Positions 1 to 10,551 of a DNA stretch of 64,000 nt are shown one piece after another. Below the pieces are notes generated by a model. That model made no database searches and was not told the origin of the DNA. It saw only the letters and a program-made list of their open reading frames with translations. Both the position numbers and the translations under genes were made by a program. The stretch comes from Prunus persica (lineage: Eukaryota; Streptophyta; Magnoliopsida; Rosales; Rosaceae): positions 8,123,324-8,187,323 of the forward strand of contig NC_034010.1 of NCBI RefSeq assembly GCF_000346465.2, read 5' to 3'. Each line of letters starts with the position of its first letter. Position 1 is the stretch's first letter.

Positions 1-255
1 ATTTAATTCATTATGATGTTTGGGGTCCTACTAAGGTTGCTCCAAACGAAAGAATTGATTTGTCAACTTTATTGATGATTGTACAAAGATGACTTGGGTT
101 TTTCTTGATGGCTTACAAAAGGGTCATTTCTTCCATTTTGTTTAATTTCCATACTATGATCTTAACTCAATTCATATGTCTATCAAGGTCTTTTGCTCGG
201 ACGATGTTGGTGAATATGTGAATCACACTTTAGCTCAATTTTTTCGAGAACAAAG
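1..255 (+). pseudogene. Copia integrase core fragment
   Basis: Conceptual translation in shifting + frames gives an HYDVWGP-like motif near position 10, a DDCTKMTWVF stretch near 75, and an SDD-GEYVN motif with FFREQ near 200-250. These match the first two acidic residues and surrounding residues of the Copia rve integrase core. The usual SDNGGEY reads SDDVGEY, so a conserved residue is lost, and at least two frameshifts are needed. The fragment ends at the CAAAG duplication where the Gypsy element entered; the rest of the motif resumes at 14598. Confidence 0.8.
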
Positions 256-1796
256 TGTTCACCCGTTTTTGTGTTTACTCCTGAGGTGGAAGGGCGAAGT
301 TCCCCACTGGCTTAGAGACCATATGTTGGTCGACAAGTCAGCTTTCTTTGGTGTGTGAGCGTGCCACTGCTAGCAATGTAAATTCTAGCAGACTTCTTTT
401 AGAGTGGATAACTTGCGCCCCAAGTTACTGACTTCTAAAACAAATGATTGTGAATTTGGGTGAGGAATATCTCCCAAGTACGTTCTTTTCTTGCCTCAGA
501 CTGGTGAGGACTTTCATAATTTATCTCAGTATAAAAGTGGTAGTTCTGGCCAGAATAGGTAATAATAAAGTGGACTGTTTTAGGCAGAACTGCCTTTTAC
601 AAAATTAAGAAGGGAGAAATCAACTCTAGAAAGACAAAAAAATGGCTGGAATCCCATTTCTGCCTGGGTAGAAACTTCTGATCCAGGCTAGACTGAGTGT
701 GTCTGTGCTGGACTGAGCTGTCAACAACTTCAACTGCTTAGTTTCAGCTATAAATCGATACCAAAGTTCAATTTTGGCAGAGCTTTAATCTACTCCAAGC
801 CTTGGGAGGCTTTTGAGCGGGCAGAACTGCGGCTTCTTCAGTCTGAAGGGGCAGGAGTAGCTAGACTTGAGGACTTAATAAGCTGGAATTGCACTGTAAA
901 ATTTGTTGAGGTTTTCATATTTGTGAAAACTCAAACTCTGCTTGCCTTGGTTTTTGCTGAACCAAATTTGTAACGAGAGAGATCTCATTTTAGAAGACTT
1001 ATTTTCTAAGTCTGAACTTTGGATTTCTGATCTAAAGCTGGTTTCTCTTGGAATCCAAGTGAGCTTTTGGTTGTTTTCTGGTTGTTGGTTTTTTTGATTG
1101 ATTGGTGAATTGAGTCCCCTTTCCTTCCTTGCCTACTTCTGTTTTTATAAGAGATCCTCTTGGGGAGGTGGTTTTTTTAATAATGGGCGGTAAAAAGATC
1201 TCCTATAATGTAAAGTAAAAGGGATTTTTATCAATTATGGCAGATAGGCTCTCAGTAGTCACCTCCTAAAGCAGTCCCTTCCCTGGTTTCCTGGGTTGCA
1301 GTTTTCTATTTCAACCAACGCCACCGTCTGTGTGGTTTTTTTTTTAATGGTGGTTGATTGTTCTTTTGTATTTTCTGAACAGCTCACAGTTTCCCGTTCT
1401 AACTTAGAAAGCGTGATTCGTGAATTCCTCGGAAGATGGTGTATTGCTCTGGAGCAAAATCTTCGAACTCAGACGGGTTTTGATCTTCTGTTGGCAGTGC
1501 TTCAGAGATGTCCCTCTCATATTTTATTTTAGCTGGAATTGCTGACTTTTCAAAGCTGAGGTAGTCACGTGGGTATGTTTTTAATCCCTTGGATTTGAAC
1601 TCAACAAAAATTACTGGCTGATCCTTGAAGCCCAAATGACAGTTTGGTCTTTCTTGGGCTGGGGGCCTCGTTTTTGACATCCTGGCGTGAAGCCCAATCT
1701 GTTTTGATCCTAATTTTGTTATCCTCAAGCTTTTTGGGCTGGGCAGGCAATGGGCTTGTCTTTTGAACTTTGGCGTGCTAGATTTAGGCCCAAACA
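256..1796 (-). repeat. Gypsy LTR (3' LTR in element orientation)
   Basis: This 1,541-bp repeat begins TGTTCACCCG and ends GGCCCAAACA on the + strand, and it matches 13050-14592 almost throughout. On the element's own strand it runs TGTTTGGG...GGGTGAACA. ORFs of 78 and 132 codons inside it recur in the other LTR only because the LTRs are copies. I see no evidence that they are genes. Confidence 0.93.
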
Positions 1797-1808
1797 ATGC
1801 CCCCTAAG
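1797..1808 (-). other. Polypurine tract of the Gypsy element
   Basis: On the minus strand the bases immediately before the 3' LTR read CTTAGGGGGCAT, a short G-rich purine run in the expected place for priming plus-strand DNA synthesis. The assignment rests on position and composition. Confidence 0.7.
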
Positions 1809-2083
1809 TCTGAATCGTTTTAGAACGGTTTCAGACTTAATGTTTTTTGCCATTAATTTGCACGCCAAAGTTCCGTTTTTTAGCTCACGCCTTCCACGTC
1901 CGCCTACCACGAACTAGAGTTCGTGGGAAAACGGCTAGTTACTAGCTAATAATTATCAGGTGCCGTCCCATCTTCTTCTTCCCACGTTTTTCGAGCTTCT
2001 CTTCGGGATTTCCTTTGTTTCCTTCGGACCTCCCTTTTCTTTCACTCTCTCTTTCTCTCTCCGTTTCTTCTCTCGAATCAGAA

Positions 2084-5000
2084 ATGTCTTCCCCACGGTC
2101 TCGTGCTCAGCCTTCTTCAGCTCCAATTCCTCCCGATTTCATTACTGGGAGCGGGATTGATGCTCATGCGATAGAAGTCAAGAGCAAGCTTCATCCTTTT
2201 GCCCAAAAGAACCTCGACGAGAATGTCCTTCATTTGTTTGAGAACACCCTGGTGTTAGGGCCTCACTGGTTTGGTCCTGTTCCTGCTGAGATGGCAGAAT
2301 TGCTGAAAAAGGATGCCGAGGCTCCTTTGTGTTTTGCGAGTAGTTCTGCCCTGGCTTTTTATTCTTGGGTTAGCAAGAATTTGAGCCGGTCCTTCCCATC
2401 CAGCGAGGTGAGGAACAGTCCAATCAAATGGGCAGACTGGATTGACAGACTTCTCCCGAGATATGGGGGTCACTGGAGGAGAGCCGGGATTTATGATGCC
2501 ATTCTCCTGTTCAAGCAGTCAATTAACAGAGATGAGAACCTGCTTGCCGCTACTTTGTGCTTCTGGAATTCTGCCAGCAACACATTTGATTTCCGTGTGG
2601 GTCCTATGGCGCCAACCCTCCTGGATATGGCCCAGATCTTTGGGTTCAGGCCCCATGGTAGGCCTGTTGATGCTGTTGGAGATTATCATATGCGAAAAAA
2701 CCAGGAGAAAGTGGCCACTCCTTTCACCATCTCTTCAGCCACGATCAACCAGAACTGCTCTTTCTCCAATTATCTGAAGAAATTCAGTGCTGAGAAGGAC
2801 AAGGATCAGCAACACATGTTGTTACTTCTGTATTGGCTGAACCGGTTCATTTTCCCCAACCGGTCTTCTGCAGTTCTGCATGAGTACAGACACCTGGCAG
2901 AAGCGCTTCACAATCATACTGATGTGGGGCTTGGGCCTACAGTTTTGGCTCACCTCTTCAAGAATCTGCACACTGCCACCCTGGAGAATCCACTGAACCT
3001 GTTGGCCCCTGGCGCATTCTGGATGATCCAGATCTGGCTGCAGGTCTATTTTCCAGAGCTAAGGTTCCCAGACATAGTTCTGCCTGAAGACCAAGTTCTG
3101 GCCCTTCCTCTGATATCGGCAGAAGTGCCCAAGCGCTCTGTTGAGTAGTACCTGATGCTCTTCAGGCATTGCACAAAAAGGCCAGCAGCTCAGTGGAAAG
3201 TGGTGATCAAAAGGACCTATCCCTGGTTCCAGACCGGATTTCAGTTGTTCGAGAAGGAGCCAGAAGACGAGGCTGCCAGAACAGACTTCAGGAGGAAATT
3301 TCTGAGCATCACTCTGCCCAGAGATCTACCCCATGGTGGGGGCAAACCCCCAAATTATCATCTGGGGGCAGAAGTCTATCGTCCCAACTTCTGCGCAAGG
3401 CAGCTTGGCTGTCCTCAGCTTATTCCGCTGAAATCCTATCGGAGTTGCAATCGGGCCTCCTCTTGGAGGGATGCAGATGATCTGGAGGTGCACAAGGATG
3501 CCCGGTGTGCAGTGAACAAAATCAACAACAGCACGGATGCCCTCTATCCCTCGTGGGAGCTGAATTCCTGCAGTTCTGCTGACTTTGACGCCTGGTGGAA
3601 AGCCAGATTCCAAGGTCTGCCTGCTTCTGTTACCGCCCTCAAGGTGCTTTTCGATGGTTGGGAGAACTCGCCTATTTTTGCGGATGGGGGTGCCAAAACG
3701 CACATGGTCCAGACCATCAAAGACATCAATGCACAAATCATAGAAGGTAGATTTCTGATTCTGTCTGGGATTTGTGCTGTCTTGATAATCGATTTCTAAT
3801 GTCTATTCTGCCTATATCAGATCCTTCTCTGACAAACGACGTAGGAGGGCAATCTGTTCAGGCTGGAGAAGTGATTGGTAAGGTTTCCTTTTTAATTTGT
3901 TTCTTCTGTTTTTTCCTGCTGGATTGGTTTCTAATCTCTAACTCCCTGGTGCAGTCTCTTCTGTTATTGCCGCTGGGCACCTGGAGCTTCCTTCTGCAGA
4001 TGAAGAAGATGAGGTCCAGGCAGAACAAACCCCTGCCGAGGCCGCTCTTTCTAGCAGAAGGAAAAGAAAAGGACCTGTCTCTCCTCCGGTTAATATCGCG
4101 CGGCCTGGTATTTCAGGTAACCTCGTGACGTTCCAGCTATTCCTTCCATACTTATTCTGGCTTGCCTTCTTTTTCCTAATCTTTGCTTCTTCTTTTTTCT
4201 GTCTAGCTGAAAGCCCTTCCCCTCCTCCTACTAAGTTGAAAAAACTTTAAAAGAGGAGTGAGGTGGAGTATGTTGCCACACAAGAAACCGCAGCAGTCCC
4301 TACCACTACTTCTGGGACGGATGAAGAGCTGCGAGAGGCTTTTGAAGAGGTGGAGCAGGAAAAAGAGCTAGAAGAGTTGGAAGGAGTGCCCAAGGAAAAA
4401 ACGGCGGTGGAGGAAGGAGAGGTAAGTTTTATTTCTGTCATTTGTATCAGTTCCCCTTTCGCCCCGTTCCTTCTTTGTTCTGACCCCCGTTTTGAAGGAG
4501 GAGATCCCTGCTGAGGTGATTGCAGAGAGTATTGCCTTGGTGCAGAAGCAACAAGGGGGTCCAAGGGCTGAGCTAACTAGCTCAGAACTGGCCCTGTTTG
4601 AAGATGCCGACGCAGAGCACTCTACTGCCGTTCCAGCGGCTGAGGATCAGGCGGAGAAGTCTACATCAGAGCCTGTGGATCAGGCAGAACTTTCTGTTGT
4701 AGTCCCGGAGGCTGAGGTGGAAACAACTGCCGCTGCTTCTGTGGCCGTGGTAATTTTCCTCCTTACCTGTCCACATTTTCCTACGATTCTGCTTTGTTCT
4801 CCCTTTTTAACTGTTGTAGCCTTTTCAGGTAGAAGTGCCTAAAGCTGTTGGCGCCCTGGCAGTGGTGACCAGCCCCCTGAAGCCTCTCATCGTTGCTGTA
4901 AGCCTCTATAAATTTCAGGCCCCTCGTTTTCCATTTTCTGTTCGGCCTTAACTTATGCTTTCTTCTGCAGATGCCTATTCATTCCTTTCTAGGATCATCT

Positions 5001-5672
5001 ACTACGGCTTCTTTTGCTGATCCAGAACTGGAGGAGTTTGAGGCCATGGATCTGGATGCTTAATTGGATAGGTTGGAGAAACTCAGCTCTCCTCCAGACA
5101 GGGCAAAATCTAGGGCAGTAGAGGAGGCCATGGAGAGGTTGAAAATCCGGCAGTCCACTGAGCTGGAGCTTGACCAAGATAAGGAAGCCTTTAATCAGCT
5201 GCTACACAGACAGAACATGGCTCCGAAGCCTATTCTTGAGATGGGCGTAAGCCTGGCCAAAGATGTGCTCATCTTGCATGATCGTCATGAGGATCTCAGG
5301 CCCACCTTCAAGACTTCTGAGTTCTGCAAGGCCACTCATGAAGCCAACCTGGCTGATTTTGCAAAGCAGAAAGCAGAACTGGACCAGATGATGGCAGGAT
5401 ACAAGGAAGCCAAGGCCACCGCAGACAAGCTGGAGAAGCAAATTGAAGAGCTCCAAAAACAACTGGCGGAGTGCAGGGAAGTGCAGAGCAGGCTTGGGGC
5501 TGGATTGAGTTCCAAGACCAAGGCTACCTTCCTTGTGCAAAGCATGGTTGCTGCTTCCAGACCAGCCTTGGAAATTGCAGAGGCTTCACTTCACCAGGGG
5601 GTGCTGTTCCAGAAAGAACTCTCTGTTAAGAAGGCGAATTTGCAGGAAACCCTTAGGAAACTAGGGTTGTAG
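2084..5672 (+). pseudogene. Antisense seven-exon gene with plant mobile domain, carried by the Gypsy element
   Basis: This gene lies inside the Gypsy element but on the opposite strand, between pol and the 3' LTR. Exons fit as 2084-3746, 3821-3877, 3955-4116, 4207-4421, 4498-4749, 4829-4897 and 4971-5672. Every intron is GT...AG, and the joined length (3,120 bases) is a multiple of three. Residues ~35-400 match the plant mobile domain (PMD, MAIN/MAIL family): FWNSASNTFDFRVGPM followed by a TLLDMA...GFRPHGRPV block. The middle exons are acidic with a basic RRKRK stretch, and the last exon is a Glu/Lys/Leu-rich coiled coil. Three in-frame stops break it: TAG 3146, TAA 4248 and TAA 5061. The start at 2084 is chosen over an in-frame ATG at 2015 because the latter adds only a pyrimidine-derived Leu/Ser tract. 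PMD capture by Tat-type elements is known; a role in escaping silencing is speculation. Confidence 0.82.
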
Positions 5673-5879
5673 TCTTTTCTTCCTCTAGCCTCCTTATTGT
5701 TTGAACAATTTTGCCGCGAGGGTGGCTATTTTTATATAAGCTTATTTATTTGTCGCCCTTAAATAGCATTTTACTACTTTTTATTTTCTCTTGATGGAAT
5801 AACTGGACACAGAATTGAAAGTAAAAACAAAACAACTTTAAAGCAAAAATGGATCCAAACAAACAAAAAGAAAAATGGG
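5673..5879. other. Convergent 3' ends of antisense gene and pol
   Basis: About 200 bases separate the stop of the + strand PMD gene (5672) from the stop of integrase on the minus strand (5880). The stretch is AT-rich with possible polyadenylation signals on both strands, but no specific site can be named. Transcripts from the two strands would overlap if either runs on. Confidence 0.5.
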
Positions 5880-7020
5880 TCAGCCTTGTTCCTTTTCTAT
5901 CCCAGGGTCTGTCTGTACAGCCTGCGAATCCCACATGGTTGGGTAGAATTTCTTTAACCATTTGTCATTGATTGGGGCAGTATGAATAACTCCATCTCGG
6001 TCCTGCAACCTATATGCCCCCATTCCGAGGACCTGGTTAATTACAAAAGGGCCTTCCCATGTAGGTGACCATTTCCCATATCCAGCTATGTGTGCTCCAA
6101 GGGGCAGAATTGCCTTCCAGACTATCTCTCCCTCTTCAAAACTTTTGTTTCTGACTCTTTTGTTGTAGGCCCTCGACACAGCCTGTTTTCCTGCTAAGAG
6201 TTTGTTGAGGGTATCAATCCTGCTTGCATCCAATTCTTCCAATTCCAGCAACATGGCTTGAGAGTAGTCCTCTCCAGTGAGACCATGCTGGTGAGCAATT
6301 CTAAGAGACTGGACTGCTATTTCCATGGGAAGAATTGCATCATGGCCGTAGGTTAGAGCATAGGGGGTCATGCCAGTTGCTTCTCTTTTTGAAGTTCTGT
6401 ATGCCCATAAAGTCTCTGATAACTTCTCATGCCACTGTTTTGGATTCTTCTCCAGCATCTTTCTGATGATATTGATGATCACCTTGTTACTTGATTCTGC
6501 CTGTCCATTAGCTTGAGCATAGTAAGGAGTAGATTGAAGCAGTTTGAACTTGAATGTTTCTACCATATCTAGCATATCCTTAGATATGAAAGAAGAACCC
6601 CTTTCAGTTGTGATTGACTCTGGAATGCCAAACCTTTGTATGATTTGTTCTTCTATAAAGGTGATGATCTCTTAAGATGTTGTGGTTTTTACTGGCTTGG
6701 CCTCTACCCACTTGGTGAAATAGTCTGTGGCAACAATAATAAAACAGTGCTGCTAGTTGCTGGCTGGGTAGATTTTGCCAATGAGATCCATTGCACATCC
6801 CCTAAAAGGCCATGGTTTTACCACTGGATTCATGGGAACCGAAGGAGCCTGCTGGATTGGGCCGTGCCTTTGACAGGCCTCACATCCCTTGGAATAGTTG
6901 ATGCAATCCTTCATCATGGGTGACCAGAAGTAGCCATACCTTCTGATTAACCAGCACATCTTTCTTCCCCCTTGGTGAGCTCCACAGATCCCCTCATGGG
7001 TCTCTCCCATGACTTTCATA
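5880..7020 (-). pseudogene. Gypsy integrase, broken
   Basis: The N-terminal HHCC zinc region is visible near 7000-6890 (GICGAH, CEACQRHG). The core begins with CAMDLIG near 6790, then there are stops at 6753 and near 6680, and the core resumes to QANGQAESSNKV near 6500, which supplies the catalytic glutamate. The middle catalytic motif reads TTERGSSF where Tat integrases have a T-D-x-G pattern, so the aspartate is replaced by glutamate. The C-terminal part (to 5880) includes the conserved WEGPFVI and GAYRLQDRDG blocks. It would insert cDNA into the genome, but this copy cannot be active. Confidence 0.88.
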
Positions 7021-7292
7021 TATTCTGTCTTCCCGAGGCACCTTAATAGCATCTCATCCTTACTTTTTCGGACCAAATCTTCATTCCACATGAGGTAGTT
7101 TGTAGCCATGATTCTGACTCTTTTCTTAGAAGGCAGAGTGGGATATCTTAAGTAAGTCATGATAGGCTCCCTCCAATCATCTTCAGTGATTAAGGCAGAA
7201 TTGACTTCTATCTCCATCCCTCTAGTCAAAACAGATGGTAGACTTTTCCTTCCTATCTTGATGATCCTTTGGACACAGTCTTCGGGCATTTG

Positions 7293-7673
7293 TATTCCTG
7301 ATGCCACCTGAGCTAGTTCATTGGCTGCAAAGTTTTCCTCCCTTGGGATGTGTTCCCAAGTAGCTTCTCTAAATTCTGTCAGTAGATTTCTAGCTGCTAC
7401 TAGATATATAGCCAGAGAAGGATTTAGACACTTGTATTCTCCAGCAATCTGTTTTAGGACAAGCATGGAATCTCCCAAGATCTCCACGGATTGGATTGCT
7501 AATTCTACCAACATCTCGAGCCCTATAATCAAAGCTTCATACTCGGCCCTGTTGTTGGTGCACTGGAAATCTAACTGGAAGGAATAGCAATATTTGACCC
7601 CCAATGGTTCTTCCAGAACAATCCCGGCTCCTGAAGCCTTTTCTGTCTTTGATCCATCAAAATATAATTTCCA
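7293..7673 (-). pseudogene. Second (archaeal-type) RNase H domain
   Basis: The reading frame gives WKLYFDGS at the N-terminus, a TNNRAEYEAL block and an ILGDSMLVL block. These are the D, E and D motifs of the archaeal-type RNase H that Tat/Ogre/Retand elements carry in addition to the usual retroviral-like one. The last acidic position is weak (NELAQ where ADALA-like is typical). It is continuous with the upstream canonical RNase H in the open stretch 8039-6753. Confidence 0.85.
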
Positions 7674-7759
7674 GGGTGTGAGATGAATCGAATAGATTGG
7701 ATTGTTAAGGCAAGCATGAGCTCTAGTTAGTAGATCTGCATTTGCTATGTCCAAAGAAT

Positions 7760-8345
7760 CCATGTTTTCAATTTCTTCTCCTGGGTGATCTACCAAGAAG
7801 TCTGCCACAGCTTGCCCTTTGACAGCTTTCTGGGGGACATACCTGAAGGTGAATTCTGTTAAAGCCAAAGTCCATTTCCCAATTCTGCCTCTCAGCATTG
7901 GTCTTGTTAGCATGTATTTGATTAAGTCTGTCTTGGCAATGATATTGATAGTATGTGGCAGCATATAGTGCTTGAGTTTTACAGCAGTGAAATACAAGGC
8001 CAGACAAAGCCTTTCTATTGCGGAATACCTTCTTTCCACTTCTGTTAATGTTCTGCTTAGATAGTAGATTGCTTGTTCCTTTCCTTCTTTGTTATCTTGA
8101 ACTAGCAGACTTCCAATGGATACTTCTGATGCAGATACATTGAGCTTGAGTGGTCTGCCTCTTTTTGGTGGGGACAGAACTGGTGGATTTGAGAGGTAAT
8201 GCTTTATTTCCTGGAAAGCCTGTTGGTGCTGTTCTTCTCATTTGAATGTTTGTTCCTGCTTCAGCTTTAACAGGAAAGAAAAAGGTGGATTTTTCCCGCA
8301 GAATTGGATATGAATCTCCTTAGAAAATTGATTTTTCCTAGGAGA
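7760..8345 (-). pseudogene. Canonical Gypsy RNase H
   Basis: Downstream of RT on the minus strand the frame shows the connection (FLGKINFLRRF-like) and then LKLNVSASEVSIGSLL, where the usual first catalytic aspartate is an asparagine. ERRYSAIERLCLAL and HTINIIAKTDL blocks follow near 8030-7920. A stop lies near 8235 and the open stretch restarts at 8039. The domain would degrade the RNA strand of RNA:DNA hybrids, but the D-to-N change and the stop indicate loss. Confidence 0.8.
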
Positions 8346-8347
8346 CT

Positions 8348-9487
8348 CTATAGTTCCTTCTTGTTCCGAGGTGGTAGGGCTTCTATGATGGATTTTGCTT
8401 TATTTCTGTCAACCTCTATACCTCTCTGGTGGACCAAGAATCCTAAGAAATTTCCTGCTTGGACTCCAAAAACATATTTTTTAGGGTTCATTTTTAGTTT
8501 GTGCTGCCTCATTCTTAGGAATGCCTTTCTCAGGCTTGCTACGTGGTTTCCTTCCTCGGGGGATTTAATCACCACGTCATCTATGTATACTTCCAAGGAA
8601 TGTCCTATCATATCATGAAAAATGGAATTCATTGCCCTTTGGTAGGTGGCCCCCGCATTTCTCAAACCGAAAGGCATTACAGTATATTCGAAACCACCTA
8701 TATGTCCTGGGCACATAAAGGCTGTCTTATGGATGTCTTGTTCTGCCATCATAATCTGGTTATAACCTGCATTGCCGTCCATGAAAGATAGCATCTGGTT
8801 ATGAGCAGCTCTATCTACTAGCATGTCTGCCATTGGCATAGGATATTCGTCCTTGGGAGATGCCTCATTCAGATTTCTGTAATCCACGCAGATTCTAACT
8901 GCCCCTGTTTTTCTTTTGAGAACAGGCACAATATTTGCTAACCAATTGGCATAGACGGCTGGCCTGATGAATCCTGCCTTCAGCAGCCTTTCTATCTCTT
9001 CTTTGACCTTTAGTTCTGTGTCCATAGACATTCTTTTTCTGGCCTGCTTAACTGGAAGGTAGCCATCTTTAATTGGCAGCTTGTGCTCCACTAACTGCCT
9101 GTCCAATCCTGGCATCTCGTGGTAATGCCAGGCAAAACAATCTCTGAATTCCTGCAAAAGTGCCATGAGTTCAGTCTTGAGTGGTTCCTTCAAAAGTGTG
9201 CTGATGAAAGTAGGCCTTGGATCTTCTTCTGTCCCTAAGTTTATTTCCTGTAGAGGATCCTCCACTTCTGGCAGGGAGTCATCCAGTGCTGCTGGTGCAA
9301 AATCTAATACTTCCTTCTGTAAAATTTCCTCCTCTTGTTCCTTTGTGCTTTCATGGGTGAATTCTGCCATATTGATGGCTGGATTCTGTATGAAAAGCCT
9401 CATTTCTTCCCAGTATATCAAGAATCTTTTTGTGATGGATCGGATTGTTGTAGCTCGATCCTTGTCCAGTTGATTGAGACTAAACAT
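8348..9487 (-). pseudogene. Gypsy reverse transcriptase
   Basis: An open stretch of 379 codons contains the RT palm and fingers: VRICVDYRNLNEASPKD, LSFMDGNAGYNQI, an MPFGLRNAGATYQR block and the catalytic YIDDVVIKS. The residues needed for catalysis are present. It is cut off from protease by a frameshift near 9595-9490 and from RNase H by the stop near 8235. The first ~120 residues are an acidic linker ahead of the RT fold. Confidence 0.92.
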
Positions 9488-9594
9488 CAGAGTTTTGGTA
9501 GTTCAGCACAAAAAGGTCTATTCCAGTCTTCTAAAGAACTGGCTAAACCTTCTTCAATGAGCCTTTGGGCCGCGACACCATGGGGGCGGCCGTT

Positions 9595-10326
9595 CTAGTT
9601 GACTCCAAGGAAAGTGAAAGGACCGAGGTCATCATGATAATACCTTGCTTCAAAGCACATGGCAGAGGGCAGGAATGGCCGTGGATCGGCCTCTATAATC
9701 TCCATGCAGCCTTCTTCATTCCATAGTGATAACTGCTGGTGGAGGGTGGAAGGAATACAAAGGCTCTGGTGAATCCAATCCCTGCCAAGAAGTGCATTGT
9801 AGGTGATGGAAGTAGTGTCTATCTTGGTCAGCATTCTGTGGGGTAATAGATTAATGGCTGCACCTCCATCTACCATGATCTTGGAAATAGGAATACCTCC
9901 AAGATTTGCCGTTATAAACAAAGGCCTGAGGTGATTTGCCATTTCTCTGGTTGGTTTGGAGAAACAAAGTTGCTCTGTAGCTGGGTTATTGGCTATTCCG
10001 CCTGTCCTGGGGTTGTCTGCTTGTCGTTCTGGTGGCTCCTTTGCTTCTGCCAACCTACATTCAAAGCTTTCCTGAGAGAAAACATCTCCTTCCAAAGTGC
10101 ATTCTTGTCCCTCGGCGGCCCTGAATTTCCCTGGTAGGATGAATACCATGTTAACTCCCAGATCATCTTGTAGCAGGTCTTCCAACTCTGCACCAAAAGC
10201 TCCTGTTTCTGCGTCCAATTCTTCACCAAATTCCATTAATTCTTCCCCGTATTCTTCCGTCCAGTCATCCTGCTCTACAACTCCGAAGGGTTCATTCCAA
10301 TCATCTGCAGATGGTTCGTAGTCCAA
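9595..10326 (-). pseudogene. Gypsy aspartic protease region
   Basis: After a long acidic linker the frame shows an ANLGGIPISKIMVDGGAAIN block. This is the Tat-type retropepsin, where VDGG replaces the DTG/DSG of most aspartic proteases, followed by ALLGRDWIH. It shares a frame with the end of gag, with in-frame stops in between (10552, 10794), so a single gag-pro-pol frame probably existed. It ends at a TAG at 9595, after which RT is in a different frame. Confidence 0.82.
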
Positions 10327-10551
10327 TTGCTCTTCTTCATATTCCTCAGTGTAGTCGTCTTCTCCTTGTAGCGGGGTAGACCCGAATTTCTCTGGAGCCT
10401 GTATAGTGTTGGGATGACTGCCGGATGACGAGGCTAGATGGCTAAGAGATCTGGCTGGAGGTTCTGTTTTTAGCAGTTCCCTTGACTGGCAAGCTTTCTG
10501 TTCTGTCTGGGGAAGTGTTTCAGGATTTTTCCCTTTTCTGGCAGAATTGGT

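Noticed and set aside
1296..1910. ORFs of 60-130 codons within the LTR, repeated at 14089-14593
   Set aside because: They recur only because the LTRs are copies, overlap on both strands and show no domain. The shared frame is not independent evidence of a gene.
2015..2083. Upstream in-frame ATG giving a longer antisense-gene product
   Set aside because: The added residues come from a CT-rich leader (Leu/Ser run) and do not look like PMD protein; the ATG at 2084 is the better start.
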